Shown here: piece after piece, positions 33,912 through 44,175 of the stretch | Position numbering within the stretch: the stretch's first letter is position 1 | Layout of the letters: every line of letters starts with the position of its first letter | From: Aquilutibacter rugosus | GTDB lineage: Bacteria > Pseudomonadota > Gammaproteobacteria > Xanthomonadales > Xanthomonadaceae | Assembly (NCBI RefSeq): GCF_036541335.1 | Contig: NZ_JAZHBO010000002.1 | Span: 124,001 to 188,000 of the forward strand | Length of the DNA stretch: 64,000 nt | Direction of reading: 5' to 3' | The notes under the pieces: generated by a model | The model's input: only the letters and a program-made list of their open reading frames with translations | Databases searched by the model: none | Told to the model about the DNA's origin: nothing | Translations under genes and position numbers: made by a program

Positions 33912-35247
33912 ACCCACTGACCCGACGCGTCATAACGACAGCCTGTTTTACGAGCGCAAGCGGGGCGGTAATAACGCCCTGCTGATTCAGCCGTATGCGG
34001 GCGGTACCGATCCAAGCCTGCTCGAAGAGTTCGTCGAGCTCGCCGCATCGGCCGGTGCCAACGTACTTGGCACGGCCACTGCACGCATTGATAAACCCAA
34101 TGCCGCCACACTGATCGGCAAGGGCAAGCTCGAAGAAATCAAAGCGCAGGCACTGGCCGTCGAGGCCGATCTGATTCTGGTCAATTTTTCGCTGTCGCCG
34201 ACTCAGGAGCGCAACCTGGAGCGGGCCTTGCAGGCGCGTGTCGTCGATCGCACCGGTTTGATCCTGGACATTTTTGCGCAGCGGGCCCGCACCCACGAGG
34301 GCAAGCTGCAGGTCGAACTGGCACAGCTCAAACACCTGTCTACGCGACTGGTTCGCGGTTGGACTCACTTGGAGCGTCAGCGCGGCGGTGCCATCGGCCT
34401 GCGCGGCCCCGGTGAAACGCAGCTCGAAATGGACCGCCGGATCATCCAGCGCAAACTCGAATCCCTGCAACGCCGCCTGGACAAGGTCGAGGTGCAGCGC
34501 ACACAAATGCGTCGTGCCCGCGTCCGTTCCGAAGTGCCGCGCGTCGCGTTGGTCGGCTACACCAATGCCGGCAAATCGACGCTGTTCAACCGCTTGACCG
34601 GGGCCGATGCCTACGCGGCCGATCAACTCTTCGCCACGCTCGATCCCACGGTGCGCAAGCTCAACCTGCCCACCGGTGACATCACCCTGGCCGATACCGT
34701 CGGCTTTGTGCGCGATCTGCCGCACGATCTGGTCGCCGCCTTCCGTTCGACTCTGAGCGAGGCGCGCGAGGCCGACTTGCTGCTGCACGTGATTGATGCC
34801 GCCGATCCGATTCGCGATGAACGCATCGGGCAGGTCAATGCCGTCCTCAAGGAGATCGGTGCCGCCGATCTGCCGCAGATTCTGGTATTCAACAAAGTCG
34901 ATCTGCTCGAAGGCCGTTCCCCCCGCCTCGATGAGCCGGTTGATGCACCGCGCCGCGTCTGGCTATCCGCCGCAACCGGCGAGGGCATGGACCTGCTGCA
35001 TCAGGCCATTGCCGCCCAGCTCGATCAGGGTTTGGTGACGGGCGAATTGCGTCTGCCGCTGAGCGCGGGCAAACTGCACGCACGTCTGCAGTCACTGGGC
35101 GCAATTCGCCAACAGAGCGTCGATGAGCATGGCTGGCAGCTGGACATCAGCCTGCCGCTGACCGATGCCCGTCGCCTGCAGGCCGGCCCGCACGGCGATG
35201 CGCTGGATCCCTTGATTCCGCCCGCGCCGGACCCCAATTCCTTTTAG
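33889..35247 (+). CDS. hflX: ribosome-splitting GTPase HflX
   Basis: The 452-residue protein has the HflX N-terminal domain ([42 protein letters not shown]), a Gly-rich [18 protein letters not shown] segment, and a G domain with GYTNAGKST, a G3 [10 protein letters not shown] and NKVDLL. It rescues stalled ribosomes under stress. The ATG at 33889 inside the hfq 3' end is chosen as the family start. Confidence 0.94.
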   Translation: MSNPPPTEPTDPTRHNDSLFYERKRGGNNALLIQPYAGGTDPSLLEEFVELAASAGANVLGTATARIDKPNAATLIGKGKLEEIKAQALAVEADLILVNFSLSPTQERNLERALQARVVDRTGLILDIFAQRARTHEGKLQVELAQLKHLSTRLVRGWTHLERQRGGAIGLRGPGETQLEMDRRIIQRKLESLQRRLDKVEVQRTQMRRARVRSEVPRVALVGYTNAGKSTLFNRLTGADAYAADQLFATLDPTVRKLNLPTGDITLADTVGFVRDLPHDLVAAFRSTLSEAREADLLLHVIDAADPIRDERIGQVNAVLKEIGAADLPQILVFNKVDLLEGRSPRLDEPVDAPRRVWLSAATGEGMDLLHQAIAAQLDQGLVTGELRLPLSAGKLHARLQSLGAIRQQSVDEHGWQLDISLPLTDARRLQAGPHGDALDPLIPPAPDPNSF

Positions 35248-35291
35248 ATAACAGATTCGGGGCCGATCGTTTGGCCCGTGACGGAGAATGC

Positions 35292-36392
35292 ATGGTTTGG
35301 AATCCACCCGGTAGCAATCAAAGCCCGAACAACGGTTCATCCGGTGGTCGTGGCAAGAAGCCGCGTAGCCCCTTGGACCGCCTGCTAGCGATCATGGGCG
35401 CCAATAACGGTGGCTCGGGCCCCGGTGACTTTGGCGGCATGGACGAGCGCTGGATGCGGTGGCTGCCTATTGCGGTGCCCGTGATTTTGATTGCGCTGTC
35501 GAGCACTGTGCTGGTGACCGAGCAGGAGCGCGGCGTGGTCTCGCGCTTTGGCGCCTATTCGCGCTCGCTGTCGCCCGGTATTCACTTCAAACTGCCGTGG
35601 CCGATTGAAAGTGCGCAGACTCTCAATGCCACCAAGATTCAATCCATGTCGCGGACCGTACCGGTACTGACCAACGACGAGAACATCGTCCAGGTCGAGG
35701 TCAACGTGCAGTACCGCGTCAAGGATCCCAAGCAATATCTGTTCGGAACCCGCAGCGCCGATGAGGTGCTGGAGCAGGCCACCCTGAGCACTGTGCGTGA
35801 GCAGGTCGGACACAACACGCTCGACACGGTGTTGGGCTCCCGTGGCGCCATTGCCGTGCTGGCCCGTACCAATCTGCAGAAATCGCTCGATGCGTATCGC
35901 ACCGGTCTGGTCGTGACGGGTCTGAACCTACCCAACGCGCGCCCGCCCGATGAGGTCAAGCCGGCGTTCGACGATGTCAACTCCGCGCAGCAGGACAAGG
36001 ATCGCCTCGTGTCCCTGGCCCAGGCTTACAAGGCCAAAGTCGTGCCCGAGGCCCGTGGTGAAGCCGCCAAGCTGCGCACCGCCGCCGAAGGTTACCGCCA
36101 ATCGACCATTGCCGCGGCTCAAGGTGATGCGGCTCGCTTCAACGAGCTGGTCCCGGCCTACAAGGGTGCCCCCGAGGCCACTCGTAAGCGTCTCTGGCTC
36201 GATACCGTGGCGGAGGTGGTCAGCAAGAATCGCGTGGTGTTGAGCGGCGACAGCAAGCCCATCCTGTACGTGCCCAATGCACCGACGGAACCGACTGCCA
36301 AGGCCGTGCAACCCGATGCGGCTGCCGTAAATGCGGCCACTGAGGCAGACGCCACTCGCCCAATTCGAGCAACGCGCGCAGGACGTGACTAA
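35292..36392 (+). CDS. hflK: FtsH regulator subunit HflK
   Basis: The 366-residue protein has a Gly/Asn-rich cytoplasmic N-terminus, one membrane helix (near LPIAVPVILIALSSTVLV) and an SPFH/band-7 domain (VTEQERGVVSRFGAY...GIHFKLPWPIE). It forms the HflKC cage around FtsH in the inner membrane. The ATG at 35292 (MVWNPPGSN) fits the family better than an upstream start. Stop and hflC start overlap (TAATG). Confidence 0.94.
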   Translation: MVWNPPGSNQSPNNGSSGGRGKKPRSPLDRLLAIMGANNGGSGPGDFGGMDERWMRWLPIAVPVILIALSSTVLVTEQERGVVSRFGAYSRSLSPGIHFKLPWPIESAQTLNATKIQSMSRTVPVLTNDENIVQVEVNVQYRVKDPKQYLFGTRSADEVLEQATLSTVREQVGHNTLDTVLGSRGAIAVLARTNLQKSLDAYRTGLVVTGLNLPNARPPDEVKPAFDDVNSAQQDKDRLVSLAQAYKAKVVPEARGEAAKLRTAAEGYRQSTIAAAQGDAARFNELVPAYKGAPEATRKRLWLDTVAEVVSKNRVVLSGDSKPILYVPNAPTEPTAKAVQPDAAAVNAATEADATRPIRATRAGRD

Positions 36393-37258
36393 TGAATAAT
36401 TTCCCTAAACGTCTGTACGCCCTGGCCCTGGTGGCATTCGTACTGTGGTCGAGCATCTTTATCGTGCGCGAAGGCCAGACCGCCATGGTCCTGAACTTCG
36501 GTCGCGTGGCGCGTACCAACTTGTCACCGGGTCTGCATTTCAAGGTGCCGCTGATTGAACGCGTACTGCGTTTTGATCGCCGAATGCAGATCCTGCCGGC
36601 CGAACCTGAGCGTTATCTCACGGCCGAGCGCAAGGACATCAATGTTGACTTCTTTGCCCTGGCGGCGCTGACCGATCCGCAGGCGTTTTACCGTGCGACC
36701 GGCGGCTCGGAAGAGCAGGCTGCGCAACGTCTGGCCCCGATCATCAAAGATGCACTGCGTAACGAAATCAACTCCCGCACCCTGCAGCAGGTGATCAGCG
36801 GCTCGCGTGCCGACATCACCAACAAGCAGCTGGGCACCATCAACCGTGCCGCGGCCACTGTCGGCGTCAAGATTGTCGATCTGCGGATCAAGCAGATTGA
36901 ATTGCCGACCGATTCGGACGTGATCCAGCAGGTTTACCGCCGCATGAGCGCCCAACGCCAGCAAGTCGCCAGCCGACTGCGCGCCGAGGGTGAGGAACAG
37001 GCACAGCGCATCCGTGCCGAGGCCGACCGCGATGTGGTGGTGCTGGTCGCCGAAGCCGAGCGCGATGCCCAGTCCCTGCGCGGGCAGGGCGATGCCGAGG
37101 CTGCTCGCGTGGTGGGCCTGGCTGCGGCCAAGGATCAGGGCTTCTTTGCCTTCCAGCGCTCGCTGGATGCCTACCGCAAGGCCTTCGGCAAGGGCGACAG
37201 CACCATCGTGCTGGATGATAACGACCCGTTCCTGCGCTATCTCAAGTCCGATCGTTGA
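36392..37258 (+). CDS. hflC: FtsH regulator subunit HflC
   Basis: The 288-residue protein has an N-terminal membrane helix (LYALALVAFVLWSSIFIV) and the SPFH domain (VREGQTAMVLNFGRV, LSPGLHFKVPLIERV), ending with an Ala-rich coiled-coil region. It is the partner of HflK. It overlaps hflK by one base and is followed by an intrinsic terminator. Confidence 0.95.
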   Translation: MNNFPKRLYALALVAFVLWSSIFIVREGQTAMVLNFGRVARTNLSPGLHFKVPLIERVLRFDRRMQILPAEPERYLTAERKDINVDFFALAALTDPQAFYRATGGSEEQAAQRLAPIIKDALRNEINSRTLQQVISGSRADITNKQLGTINRAAATVGVKIVDLRIKQIELPTDSDVIQQVYRRMSAQRQQVASRLRAEGEEQAQRIRAEADRDVVVLVAEAERDAQSLRGQGDAEAARVVGLAAAKDQGFFAFQRSLDAYRKAFGKGDSTIVLDDNDPFLRYLKSDR

Positions 37259-37290
37259 AACCGCGGCCGGTTTCGTGGATAATTTCTAAA

Positions 37291-37327
37291 AGTCGGCAGG
37301 GACATCCTGTCGGCTTTTTTCTTTTTT
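37291..37327 (+). terminator. intrinsic terminator after hflC
   Basis: A 10-bp imperfect stem (AGTCGGCAGG / CCTGTCGGCT, two G-T pairs) is followed by a long T-rich run. It separates the hfq-hflXKC operon from purA. Confidence 0.8.
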
Positions 37328-37330
37328 TGA

Positions 37331-38638
<1,308 letters not shown>

Positions 38639-38680
38639 CCCGCCCACCGGGTCCCTCACTCCAGCTATGAGCGTGACGGC

Positions 38681-39904
38681 GTGCCGTTAAATCCCCCGCG
38701 GCGCGTCGGCTATCGCCGACTGATGTGGCTACTGGCCGGACTCTCAATGTTCGGCCCGTTTGCCATTGACACCATGTTTCCGGCGTTTCCGCGCATCGGC
38801 ACCGAGTTCGGCGTCGATAAACTGATGCTGCAGCAGACCATCTCGGTGTATCTGCTGTCGTATGCCCTGATGTGTCTGGTGCACGGTCCGGTATCCGATG
38901 CGGTCGGCCGCAAACCGGTGATCCTGACCGGCGTCATTGTGTTCCTGCTGGCCAGTGTCGGTTGCGCAATGGCCACCTCGATGCCGATGCTGCTCGCGTT
39001 CCGTGCCCTGCAGGGCGTGTCCGCCGGCGTGGGCATGATTGTCGGCCGTGCCGTCATTCGCGATCTGCATGCCGGTGCCGATGCCCAGCGCCTAATGAGT
39101 CAGATCTCGATGATCTTTGGCGTTGCACCTGCCATCGCGCCGGTCGTCGGTGGCTGGCTCTTAGGATGGGGCGACTGGCGCATCATTTTCTGGTTCTTGG
39201 CTGGCTTTGCCGCACTGATCTGGATGGCCGCCTTTATCGTGCTACCCGAATCTCATACGCCGTCCTATCGGACCCCGCTGCGCGTTGGCTCACTGGCCAG
39301 TTCGTACCGCGACATCCTTTTAGATCCGCCGTTCCTGCGCCTGTCCGTGGTTGCCGGCCTGAACTTTGCCGGATTCTTTGTTTACATCTCCAGTGCCCCT
39401 GAGTTCGTCCTGCATCACTTAGGCCTTGGCGAAGGCGATTTCGGCTGGTTTTTTGCCCCGAGCATCGCCGGCATGGTGGTGGGTGCCTTCGCGTCTTCCA
39501 AGTTGGCCGGCAAGGTCGCGCCTACGCAGCAAGTGCGATACGGCTTCATCCTGGCCACTTTGGCCGTCGTCAGCAATTTGCTGTACTCCGGCTTGGCCAC
39601 GCACATCGCCTTGCCCTGGGCCGTGTTGCCGACCTTCCTCTACGCCGGCAGCGCGGCGCTGATTGCACCGGTCCTGAATCTTGCCGTGCTCGATCGCTTT
39701 CCTTTGCATCGCGGCGCCGCGTCTTCGATGCAGGCGTTCATCTCGACGGCCGGCAATGCCATCGTTGCGGGTGTGGTGTCGCCATTGGTGAGTCATACGC
39801 CGCTGGGCTTGGCACTTGCGATGGCTGCGTTTGCGTTGGCTGCTCGGCTGGTATGGATGTGGCATTTACACGCCGAGAAAAAGGCGAATACCGACAGGCC
39901 CTAA
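38681..39904 (+). CDS. MFS drug exporter, Bcr/CflA type
   Basis: The 407-residue protein has about 12 membrane segments and the Bcr/CflA features: FGPFAIDTMFPAFPRIGTEFG, then the motif A loop GPVSDAVGRKPVILTG and the RALQGVSAGVGMIVGRAVIRD segment. It probably expels drugs or sulfonamide-like compounds with proton antiport; substrate is unknown. The start is a GTG at 38681, which gives the expected N-terminus. It stands between purA and the virB block. Confidence 0.85.
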   Translation: MPLNPPRRVGYRRLMWLLAGLSMFGPFAIDTMFPAFPRIGTEFGVDKLMLQQTISVYLLSYALMCLVHGPVSDAVGRKPVILTGVIVFLLASVGCAMATSMPMLLAFRALQGVSAGVGMIVGRAVIRDLHAGADAQRLMSQISMIFGVAPAIAPVVGGWLLGWGDWRIIFWFLAGFAALIWMAAFIVLPESHTPSYRTPLRVGSLASSYRDILLDPPFLRLSVVAGLNFAGFFVYISSAPEFVLHHLGLGEGDFGWFFAPSIAGMVVGAFASSKLAGKVAPTQQVRYGFILATLAVVSNLLYSGLATHIALPWAVLPTFLYAGSAALIAPVLNLAVLDRFPLHRGAASSMQAFISTAGNAIVAGVVSPLVSHTPLGLALAMAAFALAARLVWMWHLHAEKKANTDRP

Positions 39905-39975
39905 CGGCGCTTACCGATCGTTGTCCCGGCTGCTAAAGGTGACGATCAAGGCTCAACCGTAATGCGGGAGCCTTT

Positions 39976-40368
39976 ATGTACCGATTTGTTCTTGGCGGCC
40001 TTCTCGTGCTGCTGCTCAGTGCATGCGCCACACTGTCGGAACGTGCCGTCATGTCCGATTGGCAGCCGGTCGCTAATCTGCCGACCGAACCGCGCGTTGC
40101 CGTCGCCACCCCCGACACGCTATTTCTGGTAACACCGCTTGATGGCAGTTTGCGTCATCTCCTGGCACGTTGGGCCTATCTCGAAGGCGTTCAAGTCGAA
40201 TACCGTCTGCCGGTGGACTGGCAGTTGCATACCGCTGCCGCCGCAGTAAAGGCGCCGGATTTGCCTTCGGCCTTGTCGGCATTGCAGAAATCATATGCGT
40301 CGCAGGGCATTTCGTTGCGCCTGGATAAGGGCTTGCTGATCGCTGAATCCGCAGGGGCCTCGCAATGA
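39976..40368 (+). CDS. virB7: VirB7-type lipoprotein with N0/TcpQ-like domain
   Basis: The 130-residue protein has a lipobox (VLLLSAC) and a C-terminal domain of about 75 residues (VTPLDGSLRHLLARWA through LRLDKGLLIAES) with the beta-alpha pattern of secretin N0/STN or TcpQ domains. Ordinary VirB7 proteins are tiny, but Xanthomonadales VirB7 carries just such an N0 domain and this length. The gene overlaps virB8 (ATGA) and begins the block. It should anchor the outer-membrane core ring with VirB9 and VirB10. Confidence 0.75.
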   Translation: MYRFVLGGLLVLLLSACATLSERAVMSDWQPVANLPTEPRVAVATPDTLFLVTPLDGSLRHLLARWAYLEGVQVEYRLPVDWQLHTAAAAVKAPDLPSALSALQKSYASQGISLRLDKGLLIAESAGASQ

Positions 40369-41072
40369 AGCGCCATCCTGCCATCGAGGCCGCAGTGAAC
40401 TACGAGGTCAGTCTGCTGGATCTGCAGGTGCGCAGTGAGCGGCGGGCCTGGCGGATTGCCATCGTCAGTACGGCGTTGCTGGCAGCGACCTTAGTCGGTC
40501 TGGTGATGCTGTTGCCGCTCAAGCGGTCGGAGCCGTTTGTCGTGCTGGCCAATACCAATACCGGTGTCGCGACGGTGGCACGCTTGGCGGATCGCTTGCC
40601 CCTGTCTGCCAGTGCGTCCGAGGCCGTGGATCGCGCCAATCTGGCGAGTTTTATTCGGGCGCGAGAGTCGTATGATTCCGGCACGCTCGGTGACCGCGAC
40701 TGGAATCAGGTGTTTGCCATGGCCGACGATGACGTTGCGTCCGCGTATCGCGCCGTGCATGCGCCGACCAATCCCTCGCAGCCGTTTCGGGTGTACGGCA
40801 TCTCGCAGGCGGTGCGTCCGCGCATCAGTACCTTGCAGATCGCAGCCGAGCCCATCAACGGCTATCGCAAGGCGACCGTGCGCTTTGCACGACAGGTGGT
40901 CGATAAACATTCCGGCACGGCGCGCGACGCCGATCACTGGATTGCCGAAATCGAATATCGCTATCGGCCCGATTTGCCGATGGATGATCGCGATCGCCTG
41001 TTGAACCCCTTGGGCTTCCGCGTGCGCAGTTATCGGGTTGACCGCGACTTCACTGCCGGAGGTGCGTCATGA
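40365..41072 (+). CDS. virB8: type IV secretion protein VirB8
   Basis: The 235-residue protein has a short cytoplasmic N-terminus, one membrane helix (IAIVSTALLAATLVGLVMLL) and a periplasmic VirB8 domain that includes SYDSGTLGDRDWNQVFAMADDD and the C-terminal NPLGFRVRSYRVDRDF. It is the assembly factor bridging inner membrane and core complex. It overlaps both neighbours by four bases. Confidence 0.88.
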   Translation: MKRHPAIEAAVNYEVSLLDLQVRSERRAWRIAIVSTALLAATLVGLVMLLPLKRSEPFVVLANTNTGVATVARLADRLPLSASASEAVDRANLASFIRARESYDSGTLGDRDWNQVFAMADDDVASAYRAVHAPTNPSQPFRVYGISQAVRPRISTLQIAAEPINGYRKATVRFARQVVDKHSGTARDADHWIAEIEYRYRPDLPMDDRDRLLNPLGFRVRSYRVDRDFTAGGAS

Positions 41073-41821
41073 TCCGGATCGGTGTTTGCATCGCGTTGAT
41101 CCTGCTGTGGTCCTGGCCCGTTGCTGCCATTGCGCAAGTCGCGCGCACGGTGGACTGGAGCGACGGCACGGTCATCGTCATCAAGGGTGCATTGGGGATC
41201 ACCACCCAAGTGGCATTGGATCCGCAGGAGGCGGTGTTGGACTACAGTCTGGGGTTCACCGAAGGTTGGGACGTTGTAAGGCGCGATCAGGTCTTCTACC
41301 TCAAGCCCAAGACGCAGGACGCGGCCACCAATCTGCTGATCCGAACCGATCGCCGCCAGTACCTGATTGAGCTGGTGGTTTTGCAGGGCACTTGGCGCCA
41401 GCTAGACGAATTGCCCAAGGCCGGGGTGGCGTATCGCGTCGACATTCGCATCCCGCCGAGTGTTGCGGCCACAGCAGATATTGAGGGTTCTAAGCCCGCG
41501 ACTGCAGCCGTGCCGACTCCCGCTCCGAAGGCGCCGGAGCCCAAGTATCGCAGTTGTGATTACGCCATTCGCCACGTGCGACTGCTGCCGGCGGCGCAAC
41601 AACCGGATTGGATCTGCGACGACGGCGAACGCACGGTGGTGCAGTACCGTGCCGATGCGCGTCTGCAGTTGCCGATTGTGCTGGGCGTCGACAGCAGTGG
41701 CCGCAGTTATCGGGTCAATTACCGCGCCGAGGGCAGTCGTCTGATTGTCGATGGTCTGCATCCCGGCTTGCAGTTGCGCAACGGTTGGCGCTTGAGTGAG
41801 GTGCGTTATGGGGCGTTTTGA
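41069..41821 (+). CDS. virB9: type IV secretion protein VirB9
   Basis: The 250-residue protein has a signal peptide (ALILLWSWPVAAIAQ), an N-terminal VirB9/CagX domain (VIVIKGALGITTQVALDP, FYLKPKTQDAATNLLI) and a C-terminal domain with YAIRHVRLLPAAQQPDWICDDG and RSYRVNYRAEGSRLIVD, joined by an Ala/Pro linker. It forms the outer ring with VirB7 and VirB10. It overlaps virB10 by 14 bases. Confidence 0.9.
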   Translation: MIRIGVCIALILLWSWPVAAIAQVARTVDWSDGTVIVIKGALGITTQVALDPQEAVLDYSLGFTEGWDVVRRDQVFYLKPKTQDAATNLLIRTDRRQYLIELVVLQGTWRQLDELPKAGVAYRVDIRIPPSVAATADIEGSKPATAAVPTPAPKAPEPKYRSCDYAIRHVRLLPAAQQPDWICDDGERTVVQYRADARLQLPIVLGVDSSGRSYRVNYRAEGSRLIVDGLHPGLQLRNGWRLSEVRYGAF

Positions 41822-43130
41822 TTCCTGGCTACAACGCTTGTCGGGTGCAGATGCAGGTGCGAATGCGGACGCGGGTGCACAGGCATCGGCGGAGTCGCAG
41901 CCGGCGCCATCCGGGTTGCTGCCGTACGAGCCGATTCAGCCCCAGGGCATTCCGCGCAGTGCGTGGCTGTGGTTGGGCGGGCTGTTGGTTTGTGTGCTGC
42001 TGATGCTGTGGATGGTCGCCCGTGCCAACGATCATCGTGATGACGCCGCCGCGGAGCCCTTGGCATCCGAGCTTGCCGCCAACTCGCCGCGTAGCGATGT
42101 CCTGCGTTCCTCGCCCGAAGCGCCATCGTGGCAGGGCGATGGCAATGCCCACGAGGTCGTGGATCCGCCCGCCGGTCTCGACAGTACGACGAGCGGCGGA
42201 TCCTTACCTGCGATTCCACCGTTGCCACGTCAGCAGTCGATGCCGGAGCCCATGGCCGCGTGGCCTCCGGTTCCCGCTGCGGCCATGTCGGCTCCAATGC
42301 TCGCCGTGTCCTTACCGGCTACGCCGATGCCAGAACGCGACCTGGATTCACGGCGTGGAGGCGTAGTCATGGAATCGGGCGGTGCGGCTGCGGGTGACTT
42401 GGTCGGCCGCTATCTGCAGGCCATGACCGCGACAACGGGCCCAACGGCAAACCAACCCGAGCCTGCTGGCAGTATGGGTTCGGACCGCGCGGTGGTCGGT
42501 GGTCAGGCCATGCTTTCGGCAGCGCAATTTGTGCATCAGGATCCGAATTCGCTGTTGCCGGCCGGCACCTTGATTCCCTGTGCCTTAGAGGGCGCTATTG
42601 ACACCCAGATCGATGGTCCAGTCACTTGCCTGGTCACCATGCCGGTGCGCTCCCTCAGTGGAACGCGTGTGCTGCTGGACCGCGGCGCCCGTCTGTATGG
42701 TCGCTATCGCAGTGTCGATTTGCGCAATGCGCGACTTGCGGTGGAGTGGACGCGCTTGCTGACCGCGTCGGGCTGGAGCGTGCAGTTGGCTGCAAGTAGT
42801 ATGGATCCGCACGGCAATGCCGGCTTGCCGGGGCAGCGCATCGATCAATGGCCACGTCGCATCGGCAGCGCGCTGATTGTTAGTCTGCTTGGGGATGCCT
42901 TCCAGTGGGTTGCTGCCAAAGAAGGTCCGCGCACGTCAACGCAAGCCGGATGGGGCGGGGTGGTGGAGCAGCCCTATCAAAGTCAGACAGCGGAGGCCTT
43001 GAAGGAGCTGGCGGGACAGGCCACGCAAGCCTCGGGCGAGGTGCGACCGACACTGCGGATCCGCGCCGGTGAGCCCTTGCTGGTGGCGCTGGACCGTGAC
43101 CTGGATTTTCGCGACCTGTTAGCGCGCTGA
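41808..43130 (+). CDS. virB10: type IV secretion protein VirB10
   Basis: The 440-residue protein has a cytoplasmic tail, a membrane helix (WLWLGGLLVCVLLMLWMV), a long Pro/Ala-rich periplasmic linker, and a C-terminal TrbI/VirB10 domain (LPAGTLIPCALEGAIDTQIDG, LSGTRVLLDRGARLYGRY, RIGSALIVSLLGDAF). It spans from inner to outer membrane and relays ATP energy to the core. The ATG at 41808 has a good GAGTGAGG ribosome binding site. Its stop touches the virB11 ATG. Confidence 0.92.
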   Translation: MGRFDSWLQRLSGADAGANADAGAQASAESQPAPSGLLPYEPIQPQGIPRSAWLWLGGLLVCVLLMLWMVARANDHRDDAAAEPLASELAANSPRSDVLRSSPEAPSWQGDGNAHEVVDPPAGLDSTTSGGSLPAIPPLPRQQSMPEPMAAWPPVPAAAMSAPMLAVSLPATPMPERDLDSRRGGVVMESGGAAAGDLVGRYLQAMTATTGPTANQPEPAGSMGSDRAVVGGQAMLSAAQFVHQDPNSLLPAGTLIPCALEGAIDTQIDGPVTCLVTMPVRSLSGTRVLLDRGARLYGRYRSVDLRNARLAVEWTRLLTASGWSVQLAASSMDPHGNAGLPGQRIDQWPRRIGSALIVSLLGDAFQWVAAKEGPRTSTQAGWGGVVEQPYQSQTAEALKELAGQATQASGEVRPTLRIRAGEPLLVALDRDLDFRDLLAR

Positions 43131-44149
43131 TGGATTTTCTGCACTATCAGTTCGAGACGCTAGGGCTTGGCCGCTGGTTGCGCGAGCCCGGAGTGACGGA
43201 GATCTGCATCAATCGGCCGGGCGGGTTCTTTGTCGAAGTCCACGGTCAGTGGACCTTTCATGCCAGCAGTAACATCACGGCCGAAAGCGTGCGCGGCTTC
43301 TGTGTGGCGGTGGTCAATCAGAGCCGCACCGGTCAGCGGATCACCGAGCAGGAGCCGATGGTGTCGCTGACGTTTCCCGGCGGTGAGCGCGCGCAGTTGG
43401 TGCTGCCGCCGGCTTGCGATGCCGATCAGTGCATCGTCTGTATCCGCGTGCCGCCGCGTATTCAGCGCACCTTAGACGACCTCGCAGAGCAGGGCTTGTT
43501 TGCCGCCAGTGAGCTCTTGGAGTCGCAGCATGTTGGCTCGGCGACTCCCCAGTGGCCGAGCGATGGCGATTGGGCGCGTTGGCTGCAGGAGCGCGTGCTG
43601 GAGCGGCGGAATATCGTTGTCTGCGGTGCGACGGGTAGCGGCAAGACCACGCTGATGCGGGCGCTGGTGGAGTGCATCCCGGAAAGCGAACGACTGGTCA
43701 CCATTGAGGACGCGCGCGAACTGTTTCTGCATCAGCCCAATGCGGTGCATTTGCTGTATTCCAAGGGCAACCAGGGCATAGCCAAAGTCACTGCCCGCGA
43801 TTGTCTCGAGGCCAGTCTTCGCCTTCGGCCGGATCGGATTTTGCTGGCGGAACTACGCGGCGATGAGGCGTTCTATTTTCTCCGCAGTTGTGCCTCGGGG
43901 CATCCGGGGTCCATCACCTCGTGTCATGCGGGCTCAGCGGAACAGGCGTGGCAGCAGATGGCGCTGATGGTCAAAGCATCGCCCGAGGGCAGCGGGCTGG
44001 AAATGGCGGCTATCCTGAATCTGCTGCATTCTTGTATTGATCTGGTGGTGCATATTTCGGCAACGGCAGGGCGGCGCCGGGTGACCGGTATGGGTTGGTC
44101 CGATGCCGTTAGTCGGTCGGGCTCCATACACGTACCCGCAGTAAACTAG
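43130..44149 (+). CDS. virB11: type IV secretion ATPase VirB11
   Basis: The 339-residue traffic ATPase has an N-terminal domain ([16 protein letters not shown]), Walker A GATGSGKT (166-173), the Asp box [10 protein letters not shown], Walker [17 protein letters not shown] and the His box [11 protein letters not shown]. It powers pilus or substrate switching. The virB block stops here: no VirB1-6 or VirD4 genes follow, and uvrB comes next. Confidence 0.93.
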   Translation: MDFLHYQFETLGLGRWLREPGVTEICINRPGGFFVEVHGQWTFHASSNITAESVRGFCVAVVNQSRTGQRITEQEPMVSLTFPGGERAQLVLPPACDADQCIVCIRVPPRIQRTLDDLAEQGLFAASELLESQHVGSATPQWPSDGDWARWLQERVLERRNIVVCGATGSGKTTLMRALVECIPESERLVTIEDARELFLHQPNAVHLLYSKGNQGIAKVTARDCLEASLRLRPDRILLAELRGDEAFYFLRSCASGHPGSITSCHAGSAEQAWQQMALMVKASPEGSGLEMAAILNLLHSCIDLVVHISATAGRRRVTGMGWSDAVSRSGSIHVPAVN

Positions 44150-44175
44150 GGGATTATTGTTGGGATTTGCTGCCC

